Below are positions 33,101 through 44,564 of a DNA stretch of 64,000 bases, in pieces. Position numbers and translations under genes: made by a program. A model generated the notes under the pieces. The model was not told where the DNA came from. It did no database searches and saw nothing but the letters and a program-made list of their open reading frames with translations. Position 1 is the stretch's first letter. Every line of letters begins with the position of its first letter. This stretch comes from Persicaria tinctoria (Eukaryota > Streptophyta > Magnoliopsida > Caryophyllales > Polygonaceae), in contig JBANSL010000003.1 in assembly GCA_037127255.1 (NCBI GenBank), forward strand, positions 42,151,314 to 42,215,313. Direction: 5' to 3'.

Positions 33101-35538
33101 TACCTATCTCAAGGGGGCAACATTCGTGTTCATTTTCAAAGACACACTCAAGTCCTACATGGACGTATGCGAGAGAAACCAGTAGTATGTGATTCCATGG
33201 AAGCAGATATGCTCAGCAACTTTAAACAAGATGCGCGGGATTTATTTAGCATAGAAATTATTGCATATGTGAGCAATGTACGAGCATGGTGTATGCATCA
33301 ACAAGTGAGGGAAAATATAGCATGACGAGGTATATCCTAGCAAGCAGATCAGGCATCATACGAGAACATATAAGAGCATCATAGTAATTATCTCATCTGA
33401 AAACACTGGTCATATAATAGGTCAAGCATGACACGTAATCATATGACAAGATACATTTAGAAAGCATGGGTCCTACATGGTACTAGCGACACATGATGTG
33501 ATACAAGCACAGTCAAGAGTCATTAAAAGGGGGTTAACAGAATGTTCACGAAACATGAGGCATCATCAAAAGTAACAAGAAGGACATCATGGGTAATAGG
33601 TTATAATCATGCTAAGAACAACCCATCATAGGACACATAAATGTACAATAGTTATCGCATCCTAGAAAAGGTACAACATGTAATCATTTAGCGAGTAATA
33701 TTGGAAATCATAAACCCTACGGGATACTACCAGCACATATCGAATCATGACCACAATCAAGGTAACTCGACTAAATTCATTCTAACATTCATGCGTCATG
33801 TATATGCGAAATCATAATATAACGTGGTGTGTGATCATGCGAGGTGTCAAATCATACGTTAATGCAAGTGCGAGATGATAACACAAGGTAATAGGGAAAC
33901 ACTACCGAGAGGTAACATGTAAGCATGCTAGAATAAGCCATCAGGAGAAGCAAGTCGCTCATCGAATTCAACATTAGTCTAATCATGAGTAAAACACCTA
34001 GGATGATATGAAGGAGGAGAATCACACTATCAGGGACCTAGCTCAAGAGGGAATCAGCAACAACGTAGGCAAAATACAAGTTTGCACAAGTCACAATCGA
34101 GAATCCTACATGATGCTAGAAGCTCAATATAACGTATGATACATGCATGCAACTAATCATGACGACGCATAAGAAATCACTCAATCATATTCCACGATAT
34201 AGAAGCGTGAGAAAAGTAAAGCGATGCATAATACGAGTCCAAGTAATGGGCAATACGATTAGAATACGGGGCATGAGTGCAGATCAACACATATCATGAT
34301 AAAATATGCATTCATTAAAGCTCAATTATACCACATATTCTCCATCCTACGTACGTAATCATACAACAATATTAACTTGCAGAATCATCAACAATAGTCA
34401 ATTGACGAATAAAAAATGGATGGGCGTGCTATAGATTCTTGTTACAAAAGGAATAAGGAGCATCGACACATCATCATCTAGCATGCTAAGGAGATCATTT
34501 CCAGGAAATTGTACAGAGAAGAGTTTATCACACTATCATGGACCTAACCCAGGCGAAAGCATATAGGTTCGTATCATGTGGTTTATGCTTCCAATCAATC
34601 ATACAGGCAATACAATAGGCCAAGTGGACATGCTATGACAACATATAATCATGATGGAAAACAAGGCATAACATGAGTAACCTTATACTAATATGATCAT
34701 TTGCGAGGCACACACGGAAGATTACAGAATCAAGTCATGCAATTCAGAGAGAGTCACCATTACAACCGGACAGAGATCCCTAAGGGCAACCATTGACTTT
34801 TCCCAACCGACTTATCTCCCCTCTTTCCCGTGTGACTCTGGTACGACTCTTCATGGCAAGAAGACACTAGTTGATTATAAGGAAAGACAGCCCCATAAAC
34901 TCCTCACTTTTAACTCAAGTGACATCAAGAACTTCCAACACTCACTCAGACAACCTAACATCCAACCATAATTCCCGAAACAATGTGTTTACCAACCCAA
35001 TTTCCCGGGGAAGACACTGGCATCCAAGAAAGGCTAGATAGACCGTAAATGGGTTAACAAACATAGTGGAAGGGGTTGTTTTACACAAGCTGGGTTTGAC
35101 AATGTAGAAATAAAGGCACTCCCGCTGTCTCGTTTGCACAGGTCAGTCAATACACAACTCATTGTTAGGCATACCAAATCCGATCTCTAGCATAGCAAGC
35201 ACTCAGCACCGAATCAGTTAATAACACTCATAATGATCTCATTTGATTCTCCCAACCCGTCTGTAAAGAACAAGCTGATATTTCGCCTACCGTTCCCAAC
35301 TACACCCAATAGGGGTGGTCTATCGCCTTCACTACCCACTTGTGCCATCGTTTGGTCGGTTTTCCTCTTTTATTACAAGTCGAGTTCATTACTTAGTCCA
35401 ATTTGGGTTAGGCATCTTAAGTTCATTTTGCCCCTTTAAAACACGTTCAAAACCTTTGAAATTCATGGGCAGTTTTCCAAAACATACACTCGACCCTTTT
35501 GTACCCGAATTGCACAACCTCAGCTCTGATACCATCTT
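30183..35538 (-). other. Non-coding internal region of element D
   Basis: About 5.4 kb without any recognisable gag, protease, polymerase or integrase. The plus strand is strikingly rich in A/C/T words such as ATCATAACATCA and poor in G. The left edge (minus strand) has the stem GTCTCG/CGAGAC around GGGA and a purine-rich TTTTTAGAGGTGGATGA next to the LTR. CATCCACCTCTAA-like copies of that edge recur near 30791 and 31990. The few open frames are short and low in complexity. Confidence 0.75.
35521..35534 (-). promoter_or_regulatory. tRNA-iMet primer-binding site of element D
   Basis: The minus strand reads TGGTATCAGAGCTG, four bases inside the LTR edge. It is complementary to the plant initiator-Met tRNA 3' end. 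It fixes the element's orientation. Confidence 0.85.
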
Positions 35539-35857
35539 TGTAACGGCCCAGAATTATGATTTCCGGGTTACGTTTCAAGGGATAAAACCCCTTGTTCGGA
35601 TCTTGCAATCCAGGTACGGGTCGAGGTTTCAAACTCATTTTAAGATTTGTAGAAAGAGGGATTTCAAACCCTAAAATCTCGAAGGGCCATTGGGTACCCT
35701 TAACCTGTCCTAAGACTATATCGCGGAAACCATTTCAAACGGAAGTAAAGTACAGATACAAGTGCCACGGCGGAGCCGGGTCAAAACGGAGTCAAAAGTA
35801 TAAATCCAAAACAATATAATCAGAGTCTGGTGAAGTCTATAACTCCAGCGCTCACTC
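35539..35857 (-). repeat. First 319 bp of the D LTR next to the PBS (broken)
   Basis: It matches 27181-27510 apart from one 11-bp deletion, then stops at CTCACTC. The sequence jumps to a copy of the DNA that lies left of the element. ACTC is shared at the join. Confidence 0.9.
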
Positions 35858-36372
35858 ACCATAGGTATGCTAACCACGAAGAGATGACGAGGGGAAGGAT
35901 TAGAAAGTTTGGGGAAAGAAGTGATACTTACTATTTGGTGTCAACATAATCAATAATTATAGGTCTTAGTGGGCCTAATTACTCCGCATGATGTTGTAGA
36001 TCTGTGGTGATCGTTGCTTGTGCGCGTTTAGGTTCGAAACCCTCTGCATAGTACTAAATGGGTAATCCGAAAGAGGTTGTGGACCAATATGCTGGTAATT
36101 GTGGATCTATGGTGACGTTGTTTTACCGTGTTTCGCTTCGCGACCCTCTGCGTAGTACTAACGGCGTAATCCGAAAGAGGTTGCGAACTAAAATTGATCG
36201 TTGCCAATGCGCGTTCTGCTCCGCCACTGGTTGCAGATGCGCAAGTGCAAGTACGCATAATCATGTGGAACCATGTCGACCGTTGGTGCCGCAAAAATTT
36301 CAAAATTTGAATATTGAATACAGTCTAGAAGATATTGCGGCGTCGCAATATGTTGACTTTTGAATAAGGGAT
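35854..36372. repeat. Second copy of D's left flank (519 bp)
   Basis: It matches 26662-27180 without net indels and with about five substitutions. It ends in GGGAT followed by an LTR start, exactly as the original flank does. Confidence 0.92.
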
Positions 36373-37364
36373 TGTAACGGCCCAGAATTATGATTTCCGG
36401 GTTACGTTTCAAGGGATAAAACCCCTTGTTCGGATCTTGCAATCCAGGTACGGGTCGAGGTTTCAAACTCATTTTAAGATTTGTAGAAAGAGGGATTTCA
36501 AACCCTAAAATCTCGAAGGGCCGTTGGGTACCCTTAACCTGTCCTAAGACTATGTCGCGGAAACCATTTCAAACGGAAGTAAAGTGGAAGTAAAGTACAG
36601 ATACAAGTGCCACGGCGGAGCCGGGTCAAAACGGAGTCAAAAGTATAAATCCAAAATAATATAATCAGAGTCTGGTGAAGTCTATAACTCCAGCGCTCAC
36701 TCTCCGCCGACAAATGACCCGCACAATAAGCAAACAGCACCGATAGGATGAACATAAATAATTCCTAAAAAAATTGATTTGGGGCGGGATCAGATCGATG
36801 CCCACTTAACTCTGCATCCCAACCATAAGCACACATATACGCTATACCTAATAAAGATGCTTTAATGCAGTACGAAATTCAAACACACTAGCGTGCTCCT
36901 AGTTCATAATAATGTGCAGAAATACTATAAAGGGCCCAAGACAATGCCAAGTGGCATATCCCTCTCCTACCTCCACCCCTTCCGACAGGCGGAGACTGGC
37001 CAGCTCGTGAATGCATTCATTCATAATAGGGCGGCACGCATGCCTAACCCGCTCCACAATAAAGCCCGCAGGCATATCATAATATAAGGAAGTACTCGAT
37101 TGACTCAGGGTACTCGATGAGGCTGGGCTACCCTATGACCCTAGCAAAGACTCTAGGACTATCACAGATAACGACCGTTCTGTTTACAAACACATAGAGA
37201 AATCAAATGCTCAACGATCAATGCAACCTAGCATGGTACTACATGGCATGCTGATCATGAATGCAACACCTAGTATATCATGCACTTAAAGCAGGGAATA
37301 GCTCTATTCAATCTGAGTAGGCTCCGAAGAGACTTACCTGAAAATGCGGAACAGCAAGATAACA
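36373..37364 (-). repeat. D right LTR, first part (before element C)
   Basis: It matches 27181-28171. It is interrupted after GCAAGATAACA by element C and resumes at 46615. Confidence 0.92.
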
Positions 37365-39630
37365 TGTTGTTGCAGGAGTAAGTCAAGTATAGAATAGAAT
37401 ATGGTTTAGAACGACACCCCTGTCTCAGCAAATAATTACAAGACTTCCTCCCGTTGTAGTAAGAGAAAAGTCAGGATCGAATCCACGAGGAAGCACGTCA
37501 GCAGTTCTCAGGTAGCTATTAGATTCTCACAAACACAGCAGAAAAGACAGAAACACAAGCGGAAGCAGAAACAAATAATCCCGGCAAGGGCAAATAAAAC
37601 AAAAGCAAATAACAAAGCAAAGCAAAAGCAAAGGCTCTCGTCGATCTCGACAAACAGTACTCGAGATAGACAAGGGTGGTCGACAACAGTGGCTCAGGAT
37701 CGAAAACGAAGCAACTCGACAAAGGCAAGTCAACTCGATCTCGACTACCCCCTCCTCGAGATCGGCAAGAATCAGCAAAGACAGACAATAGAAAATTGAC
37801 AAAGGGCAGAAACTTCAACTCGACCTAGACCAGTTCTCCTCGAGATCGACAAGAACCGTACTCTATCTCGACCAAGTCCTACTCTATGTTCACAAGAACA
37901 GAAATTTAAAGGAATGTAAATTGCAATTGCTCAAAACCCAAACTCAGCTTTTTGACGGAAAATAAACTCAATATATAAAAAGACCTCCAAGGCTAGGGTT
38001 TCAACACCACAACGACAACCATGCAAAACAACACATAAAGGCATAAAAGATCATGCTTTCCATCAAATAACTTTCGTCATTAACAACTAGGCATATAGAG
38101 GCTCTCGCATAAACCCTAATTGTTACTAACCCTTTTTCACATAATTAATCCAAGTTGCATTAAGATCACTTTCGCTTCAATAACACAAACAAGGATCACC
38201 TTCAACTCTCGCAAAAGAATCATGCTCATAGGGATAGAAGATGAATCACACAAAAGATCTGACCTTTATCGCATCGCCTCACATGGCCACCGTCGGGCTC
38301 ACCCCAGCCCCAGAAGTGGGTGGACTACTCACGCCTCATCGCAATCGCAGACATTGAATTGATGAAAGAAACTTGCATAAAAACTAAATTCAAAGCTTTT
38401 TACAATCCTGGCAATCAACTTTCGCTGTCAGCCAAAACCCTAAAAACCTCAGAACTCCTAAGCTCTATGTGGAACTAACTAATTGTCTCTCAATGATTGA
38501 ATATTTAAAACTGAGCCCCTAGGGCCTTATTTATAGCCTTCATTCCCTAGCTATTCTAGGAAAGAAGATATCTATCTCTATCTAAATCTATATCTAAAAT
38601 TATATCTAAAAGCCTTAAAGATAAATAAATTGTTTTAAGGAAATAAATCAAGAGGGAAAAGATAAAACTAAATAGGGTAAGTCTTCATGTCTTGATAGAT
38701 CTCCTTCCATAGATAGAACTTGATAGATCGGATAGAATCTTACGGCTTTGCGACCAAGCAACTCCAACTCTACTCGGACAAGGCTTCGTCGAGTAGCTTC
38801 TGGAATCTGGGTCTAGTCGACCTCGACAAGGCCTCGTCGACCTCGACCACGATGGTTTCGTCGACTGGACCTGGCTGACTTTTTTGCTCGATGTGGCTCG
38901 TTTTGGTTCACTGGGCTCTTGTCGACTTCGAGTAGGCTTCATCGACCTCGAGTAACTTTGCTCGCCGACTAGGGTTTCTCGAGTAGATCTCCTCGACAGG
39001 GTCGGACATGATCTGGGTGCCTTGTCGATCTCGACTAACTCTTGTCGAGATCGAGTAGGATTCGTCGAGGATGGCTCGGATGGTCTCGTCGAGGACTCCT
39101 CCTCGTCTGGCTGGGACTGGCTTGTCGACCTCGACAAGAGGTTCGTCGAGGTCGAGTAGACCTGGCTCGGATTCTCGTCCTTGGCTTCTCGGGCAGCTCT
39201 TCCCCTTGTCGACTCCGGGCATGGTGCTGGGCTTCGTCGATCTCGACCAGAGTTTGTCGAGATCGAGTAGACTCCGGAGGCTCGGGTTGTCTGGCTTCTC
39301 GAGCAGGCTTGCTCGACAAGGCCGTGTTCGGTCATGCTTGTCTAGGTCGAGTAGACCTACTCGATGTCGAGTAAGGTTGACTCTCAGACTTGTTCTGCTG
39401 CTTTGACCTTGGACTTCTGTAGTGGTTTTCCGAGCTTTTCTGACTTTCTGTAGAATTGCTGTAAAAGCCTCGATTTCTGCGATTTTAAACAGAAACTGGT
39501 GTAGATTCCATAATTTGGCAAATAAACATAAACTACATAGATTCTGTACTATTCTAGCCCAAATGAATGCAATGTATACAAAAATCGATATAAAAGTTGC
39601 TGTAAAACATGGCAGATTCCGCTTACAACA
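37365..39630 (-). repeat. 3' LTR of copy C (2266 bp, complete)
   Basis: It runs from TGTTGTTGCAGG to GCTTACAACA. Motif arrays are at 37638-37900 and 38760-39380. Stem-loops lie at 39025-39054, 39125-39155 and 39237-39266. The 39125 stem has both arms changed (TCGACCTCGAC with GTCGAGGTCGA). Arg/Ser-rich frames of up to 216 codons here are motif translations. Confidence 0.92.
38527..38535 (-). promoter_or_regulatory. TATA box of copy C 3' LTR
   Basis: TATAAATAA on the minus strand, followed in transcript sense by GGCCCTAGGGG, which is conserved in the family. Confidence 0.6.
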
Positions 39631-41142
39631 AACACCCCATACTTAAGCTTGCTTGTCCTCAAGCAATACTTTTAATTGTCATTCAGGGGAAGAAATCAAT
39701 ACTCTCAACATCTTAGATTCATTCTTATATAACCCTGCAATCAATTACCATCCTCGAAAAGGTACTAGTGTCACAAATCCATGCATGTGCAAATATGTAA
39801 AAGCAACATCTACTCACAAAAGGAGGGTATTGCATAAACAATTTATTCGTGACAAAGCATTGATAATCAAGAAGACTTTAATTTAAGCTCATGAAGGAGT
39901 AGATTGGTAAAAAGGCTAAACGGTGGGCAATTTCTGGCAATGTGGTGCTTTAATGATCCGGGGAAATGGAGTACTTTTCCAAACTTTGAATTTCATTCCA
40001 CATTCCTTTTCCACTTGATTCATCACCTTTCATATTGCTTTTCTCAATAATATTGCTTTTTTCAATAATAATGCTTTTACCTCTCTAACCTCAGCACTGC
40101 CTTCTCGCTAGTCGCAAACATGGGTGTCATGAATGGCCCCGGATACTTAGTGCTTTGGACTCCTCACAATGTGTCCCATCTCTCCAAACTATTATCTCAG
40201 AGAGCAGGGTCAATCTACCTTTATCTCCTGAGGTGATTGGATTTTCTTTCACTCATTAAATTTTCCATATATTTCAAACAATTTCCTTCCAAACTCCATA
40301 TATGATAATCACAACACAAACACCATATAACATCTCCATAATGTAACATCATTCTCAACATAATCCCAGGATAGGGTAAAGAATGGCAATATTTAGATCA
40401 TGTGGAGCAATATATGAAATAAGGCATATTATGGCTTTTGTGATGCATAAGCATAGGTAAGGCTAGGATTATAACAATGAGCATTATATGGAAATATAAA
40501 GTCCTCCATCATCTTATCATGCAACATGTCAAAAGCAATTTCAAATTTTACCTCCTTTCATGGTTTTCAAGAAAATAATGCACTTCATTGTGACTTCCCT
40601 TTACTAGGCAATTTCATGCTATATCTATAATGAATCTAATTTTGCATCGTCGAGTCCAATATAAGCTTCCATGACATTATCAAAAAATTTCAAATGGGGG
40701 TCATTTTTCTCAAATTTTTGGAAAACATGCATATAGGCACATAATTCAAATAATGCTTTCAAAAAATAGCCATGTAGCAATTCTAAGAAATAATGCATAA
40801 GTAATGTCAAATATGATCAATGTGCACAATGTAAGCCCTTCCCCCACCCCATACTTAAACATTACAGTGTCCTCACTGTATATAAAACAATGTAAAGGGT
40901 AAAGAAAGAAACTCACAAGACAGATGTGCAGAGCCGCATAATTTCGAACACCTCCTAGTCCGAGCATTCATGTAGCTTGGTTCTATCCATGACCTGAAAA
41001 GTAGAAGACATATACCCAAAAATAGAAACAACCAAAACCAAAAACAATGTTCAAAACCAAAAAACAAAGTCTTAAAAGTCCTAAAAAAGTCTATGTACAT
41101 CCTCTAGATTTTATAGTCGCTAGGCCGACTTTCCATTTATGC
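39631..41142 (-). other. 3' untranslated internal region of copy C
   Basis: Non-coding and alignable with the same part of A, B and E. The polypurine tract (minus strand AAGTATGGGGTGTT) is at 39631-39644. Confidence 0.7.
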
Positions 41143-42978
41143 TCAAGGTGGCATCTGCAGAGCCCGTGTAGCTTGGGCCTCAAATAGGACTCCATTCTTG
41201 TCCATCAGCTGTAATCCTCCAGAATGGATCTTGTTCACCACGAATGGTCCCATCCGCTTCTTGTTGAATTTGTTAGGAAACCAATGATCCTTTGATTTAG
41301 AGACATAGAGCTTGTCTCCAACTTCATACTCCTTAGGGTCATCATTGGAAATCCTGCACAATCGCACATACCAAGGCAGACCTCTCCCATGTATAGATAA
41401 ATCTTTGATGGAAATAGGAGAAGAAAGATCCATACCTTGACTTACCTTCGCGGAAACGGAATCGGGCACTACTGTATTTGGTCGATCTCGACTAGGGCTC
41501 CTCGAGATCGACGAGGCTGCAGGTTCTGGTGGTGGTGGCTTCATCGAGGAGGAAGAAGTCGAGGAAGGGGGCTTGTCGACATCGACAAGACTGGTCGACC
41601 TCGATGAAGACTCTGGCTCTGGTGGCTTGCTCCTCGAGAAAACAGGGTCTGGTGGCGCCGATTGGTGGTCGACCTCGACAAGACTTGTCGAGATCGACGA
41701 GGGTTTCTCTCCTGGTTGCTGCGGCGTCGAGGAAGCAGGGGCGGTGCTCTCCGAGTGCTGGTCGACATCGAGTAGCTTCCTCGAGATCGACAAGGGCTCT
41801 GGTCCTGGAGTTGGCAGCGTCGAGGAAGACAGGTCTGGTGGCTCCGAGTTTTGGTCGACCTCGACGAGACTACTCGAGGTCGAGTAGGGCTGTTCCTCTG
41901 GTTTGCTGATCGGCTTCGGTGGAGTCACCTTGGTCTGGTCGAGATCGACTAGGGTCTGGTCGATCTTGACCCCATACTTAGTTCCTTTGTTCTCCTTGAG
42001 GATTGCCATGATCTCCTCCACCTGGGCCTCCATGTCCCTCTTTTCCAGCTCCTCCGGGGTCATATTTCTGACCTTGGGTTCCCCGCAGGTGATGTAGCCA
42101 GCTGAGATAGATTTGACCTCTTCCATTGGACCCGTATACCTTTCAGCTTTATTGAAGGAATACTCAATTACTTCATCGCTGATGTTGAAGGTGAGCACTC
42201 CTTTCCGTACGCTTATGTTGGCATCCACCGTCGCCAAGAATGGTCTCCCTAGAATAATTGGACAAGCAGGATCTTCTTGGATATCAATAATTAAGAAATC
42301 AGCAGGGACAAAGAATTTACCTACTTGTACTGGAACATTTTCCACCATGCCTGTTGGAATGACCACCGTGTTGTTGGCCATGTAAAGTCTAGCATCCACA
42401 GGCTCTAGGGCTCCTATCTTAATCTTGGACCAAATCGTTAAAGGCATAATACTAACACTGGCTCCAAGATCACATAAAGCATTAATTTTGTATGGACCAA
42501 ATCCAATAGTTATAGCAAACTTACCTGGATCTGGCCGTTTTTCCAGTATGTCCAGCTGGCTGCACTCCTCTGTAATTTCCGCCATTGATCGCTTTTTGCT
42601 CAGAATCTCCTTCAGAAATTTGACATAGGACGGCATTTCATTGAGAGCTTCTGTGAAGGGTATGGTGACATTCAGCTTCTGAAGCATCTTGATGAAGCGC
42701 TGAAACTTTTTCTCCGCTGGGTCCTTTAGAGATTTTGTGGGGAAAGGTAGCTTCTTTTTCTGAGTCGGAGCCAGAACAGACGTCGGAGTTGCTGCAGATT
42801 TCTCGACCAGGGGCTCCTCGACATCGACAAGGGTCTTGTCGAGATCGACCAGTTTGGGCCTAGTCGAGTTGCTGTTCGGCGCAGACGAAGATTTTGGAGA
42901 TTTTTCCTCGACCTCGAGTAGACCTTTGTCGAGGTCGACTAGGCTCTGGTCGAGATCGACGATGGGTTTGTCGACCAC
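41143..42978 (-). CDS. Protease plus integrase C-terminal remnant, 611 codons (copy C)
   Basis: This is the longest frame in the window. Residues 1-60 are LTR-motif linker (IVDLDQSLVDLDKGLLEVEE). Residues about 85-150 are the pre-protease block (FQRFIKMLQKLNVTIPFTEA). Residues 170-174 are the catalytic DLGAS, followed by ILGRPFLATVDANI. Then come about four linker units of roughly 31 residues, each built as SxSxxLVEVDxxSxPP. Residues 551-611 are the integrase tail (YEVGDKLYVSKSKDHWFP to ALQMPP). Polymerase, RNase H and the integrase core, which normally lie between protease and this tail, are absent without any stop, so this is a fixed deletion derivative. The first Met is probably internal, because a TAG at about 43005 cuts it from gag. 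Confidence 0.85.
   Translation of the reverse strand: MVDKPIVDLDQSLVDLDKGLLEVEEKSPKSSSAPNSNSTRPKLVDLDKTLVDVEEPLVEKSAATPTSVLAPTQKKKLPFPTKSLKDPAEKKFQRFIKMLQKLNVTIPFTEALNEMPSYVKFLKEILSKKRSMAEITEECSQLDILEKRPDPGKFAITIGFGPYKINALCDLGASVSIMPLTIWSKIKIGALEPVDARLYMANNTVVIPTGMVENVPVQVGKFFVPADFLIIDIQEDPACPIILGRPFLATVDANISVRKGVLTFNISDEVIEYSFNKAERYTGPMEEVKSISAGYITCGEPKVRNMTPEELEKRDMEAQVEEIMAILKENKGTKYGVKIDQTLVDLDQTKVTPPKPISKPEEQPYSTSSSLVEVDQNSEPPDLSSSTLPTPGPEPLSISRKLLDVDQHSESTAPASSTPQQPGEKPSSISTSLVEVDHQSAPPDPVFSRSKPPEPESSSRSTSLVDVDKPPSSTSSSSMKPPPPEPAASSISRSPSRDRPNTVVPDSVSAKVSQGMDLSSPISIKDLSIHGRGLPWYVRLCRISNDDPKEYEVGDKLYVSKSKDHWFPNKFNKKRMGPFVVNKIHSGGLQLMDKNGVLFEAQATRALQMPP
41480..41970. repeat. Coding copy of the LTR motif array (copy C)
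   Basis: More than ten variants of TCGANNTCGA in both orientations lie within the open frame. Examples are 41669-41697 (14-base arms, one mismatch) and single motifs at about 41490, 41577 and 41762. They encode the LVEVD/LVDVD/LLDVD repeats. Confidence 0.85.
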
Positions 42979-43002
42979 GACTTGCTGTTCCTCGCTGTTC
43001 TG

Positions 43003-43820
43003 CTACTCTCCAACCTCTGACTCTTTCAGTTGATGCCCGCTCCTGAGTTTTACAACAGCTATGTGTCCAGTCTTTCCCTTAGGATTTGGTTCTGTTTGCC
43101 TAGGGAGCTTGCCGGACTGTCGTGGGATCTGTGCAGAAATCTGTCCTATCTGCGTCTCAATCCCCCTTTTCCAGATGTCCAGTTCTCCAAATTTGGTGGT
43201 GATGTTCTGGAACTGGTTGTTGATGGTCCCTTGATTTCGTCGCATCTCCTCAAGGATCAGCTGCAGATCATCCTTCTTTTGATCCCTTTCTGGATGTCCT
43301 GGAGCTCTGTAGGGTGGAGGATTCCTAGGGGGACCTTGATTCCATTGCTGTTGATAAGGCCTTTGATCCCCCATATAGCGATTAGGCCCTCCTGCGTAAG
43401 CTGCATCCTCATGATGTTCTGCCATCCTGACTTGCTCTGTGTGTGGGCACTCAGTAGTGGTGTGCCTCTGTGATCCGCATTCGATGCAAGATTGGTTGAC
43501 AGACAGATATTTGACTTGTTTGAGGAGCTTCTTATTCTGGTCTCTATAGTATTGCTCCCTGACATCTGCATCAATCTCCTTTTATGGCTCATAGAGGGGC
43601 ATGGATGGTGCTGGCCTGGCGTATGGGTTCTCTTCATAAGTTGCAGTAGACCCATATTTGTTGTCGTAGTTGGTGAGTTTCTCTAGCACACCCCATGCGT
43701 CACTTGGCGGCATCGTCAGATACTCGTAGTGAGTATAATTGTTGATTCTGTCCTTAGTGACTTGGTCAAGAGAGTTGAAGAAGATCTCCTGAATGATGTA
43801 GGGTGGCTGTCCATGACTAG
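43003..43820 (-). pseudogene. Gag C-terminal part with CCHC knuckle, copy C
   Basis: It carries the knuckle C-IE-C-GSQR-H-TTTE-C (about 43446-43487), followed by YAGGPNRYMGDQRPYQQQWN and the block GHIAVVKLRSGHQLKESE. Stops at about 43821 (TGA), 43581 (TAA) and 43005 (TAG) break what should be one gag-protease frame, so this copy cannot make its own gag. Confidence 0.8.
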
Positions 43821-43821
43821 T

Positions 43822-44481
43822 TCAAGATCGCAGAAGTTCCTTGTCGCGCTCCCATGCCTTTGCCAGCGGTTCCCCTTTCTGCTGCTTAAAGGCGGTGATT
43901 TTCTGGCGGAGATATGCTGTTTTGGCAGGTGGGAAGAATTTGTTCAGAAATTCTTGCTCTACTTGGGCCCAAGTTGTGAGTGATCTTGCTTTCAGCCCTT
44001 CCAGCCATTTCAGTGCAGGCCCAGCGAGAGACCAGCGAAAAGATTTCATCTTGACATATTCCAAGGTTGTGCCTTCTGCAAGAGTACGACACATATCATG
44101 AAAATTAGTAATATGTTCAAGAGGGCACTCATTAAATCTGCCGTAAAAGGCATTATTTTTAAGCTCTATAAGAAATTGAGTGTGAATTTCAAAAGAGTTT
44201 TCAGGGATTAGAATCGCCGATTCAGGCACGACGAGCGTGGGATGCATATAATCCTCAGGAGTGGTTGGATATTGGGCAAGCTCAGCTTGTGCTTGTTCCT
44301 TTTCTGCTCTCTCAGCGACGAGAGCAGCATCCCTAGTGGCTAGATCCCTGGTAAGCCTAGCGATCAGCTGCTCCTGTGTTTCAGCGTCCTCCATGGCTCT
44401 TTGAAGTCTATTTCTGATGTGTAGAAGGCGCTCTGGTTCGTCTAAACCGTAGTACTCAGGTGGGATACCAGAACGGCGCAT
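43822..44481 (-). pseudogene. Gag capsid domain, copy C (219 codons, premature stop)
   Basis: It starts MRRSGIPPEYYGLDEPERLL. A helical coiled-coil part (EDAETQEQLIARLTRDLATR) leads into the capsid-like domain FEIHTQFLIELKNNAFYGRF, FRWSLAGPALKWLEGLKARS, TTWAQVEQEFLNKFFPPAKT and AWERDKELLRS, then TGA. About 63 bp separate its ATG from the PBS. The domain is conserved with copy B (22695-23357) at most positions. In family members this protein packages the RNA; here it ends before the zinc knuckle. Confidence 0.85.
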
Positions 44482-44543
44482 ACACCTGAAAAGTAACTCA
44501 AAGAAACAGTGAGAACTGACTACCTAAGGCGCGATTGATTGCC

Positions 44544-44561
44544 TCCCCGGCAACGGCGCCA
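44544..44561 (-). promoter_or_regulatory. tRNA-Asp primer-binding site, copy C
   Basis: The minus strand TGGCGCCGTTGCCGGGGA is an exact match to the plant tRNA-Asp 3' end complement. It is separated from the LTR by three bases. Confidence 0.9.
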
Positions 44562-44564
44562 ATT

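Noticed and set aside
32613..33325. Coding genes inside element D
   Set aside because: Frames are short, overlap on both strands, and show no gag, polymerase or integrase motif.
38685..39335. Long Ser/Arg/Thr-rich open frames in the LTRs (here 216 codons; repeated at 45885-46535)
   Set aside because: They are translations of the TCGA motif array, occur on both strands, and sit in U3. No domain or start context supports a gene.
37638..39380. CRISPR-like regularly repeated motif
   Set aside because: Spacing is irregular, repeats are short and in both orientations, and the genome is a plant nuclear one.
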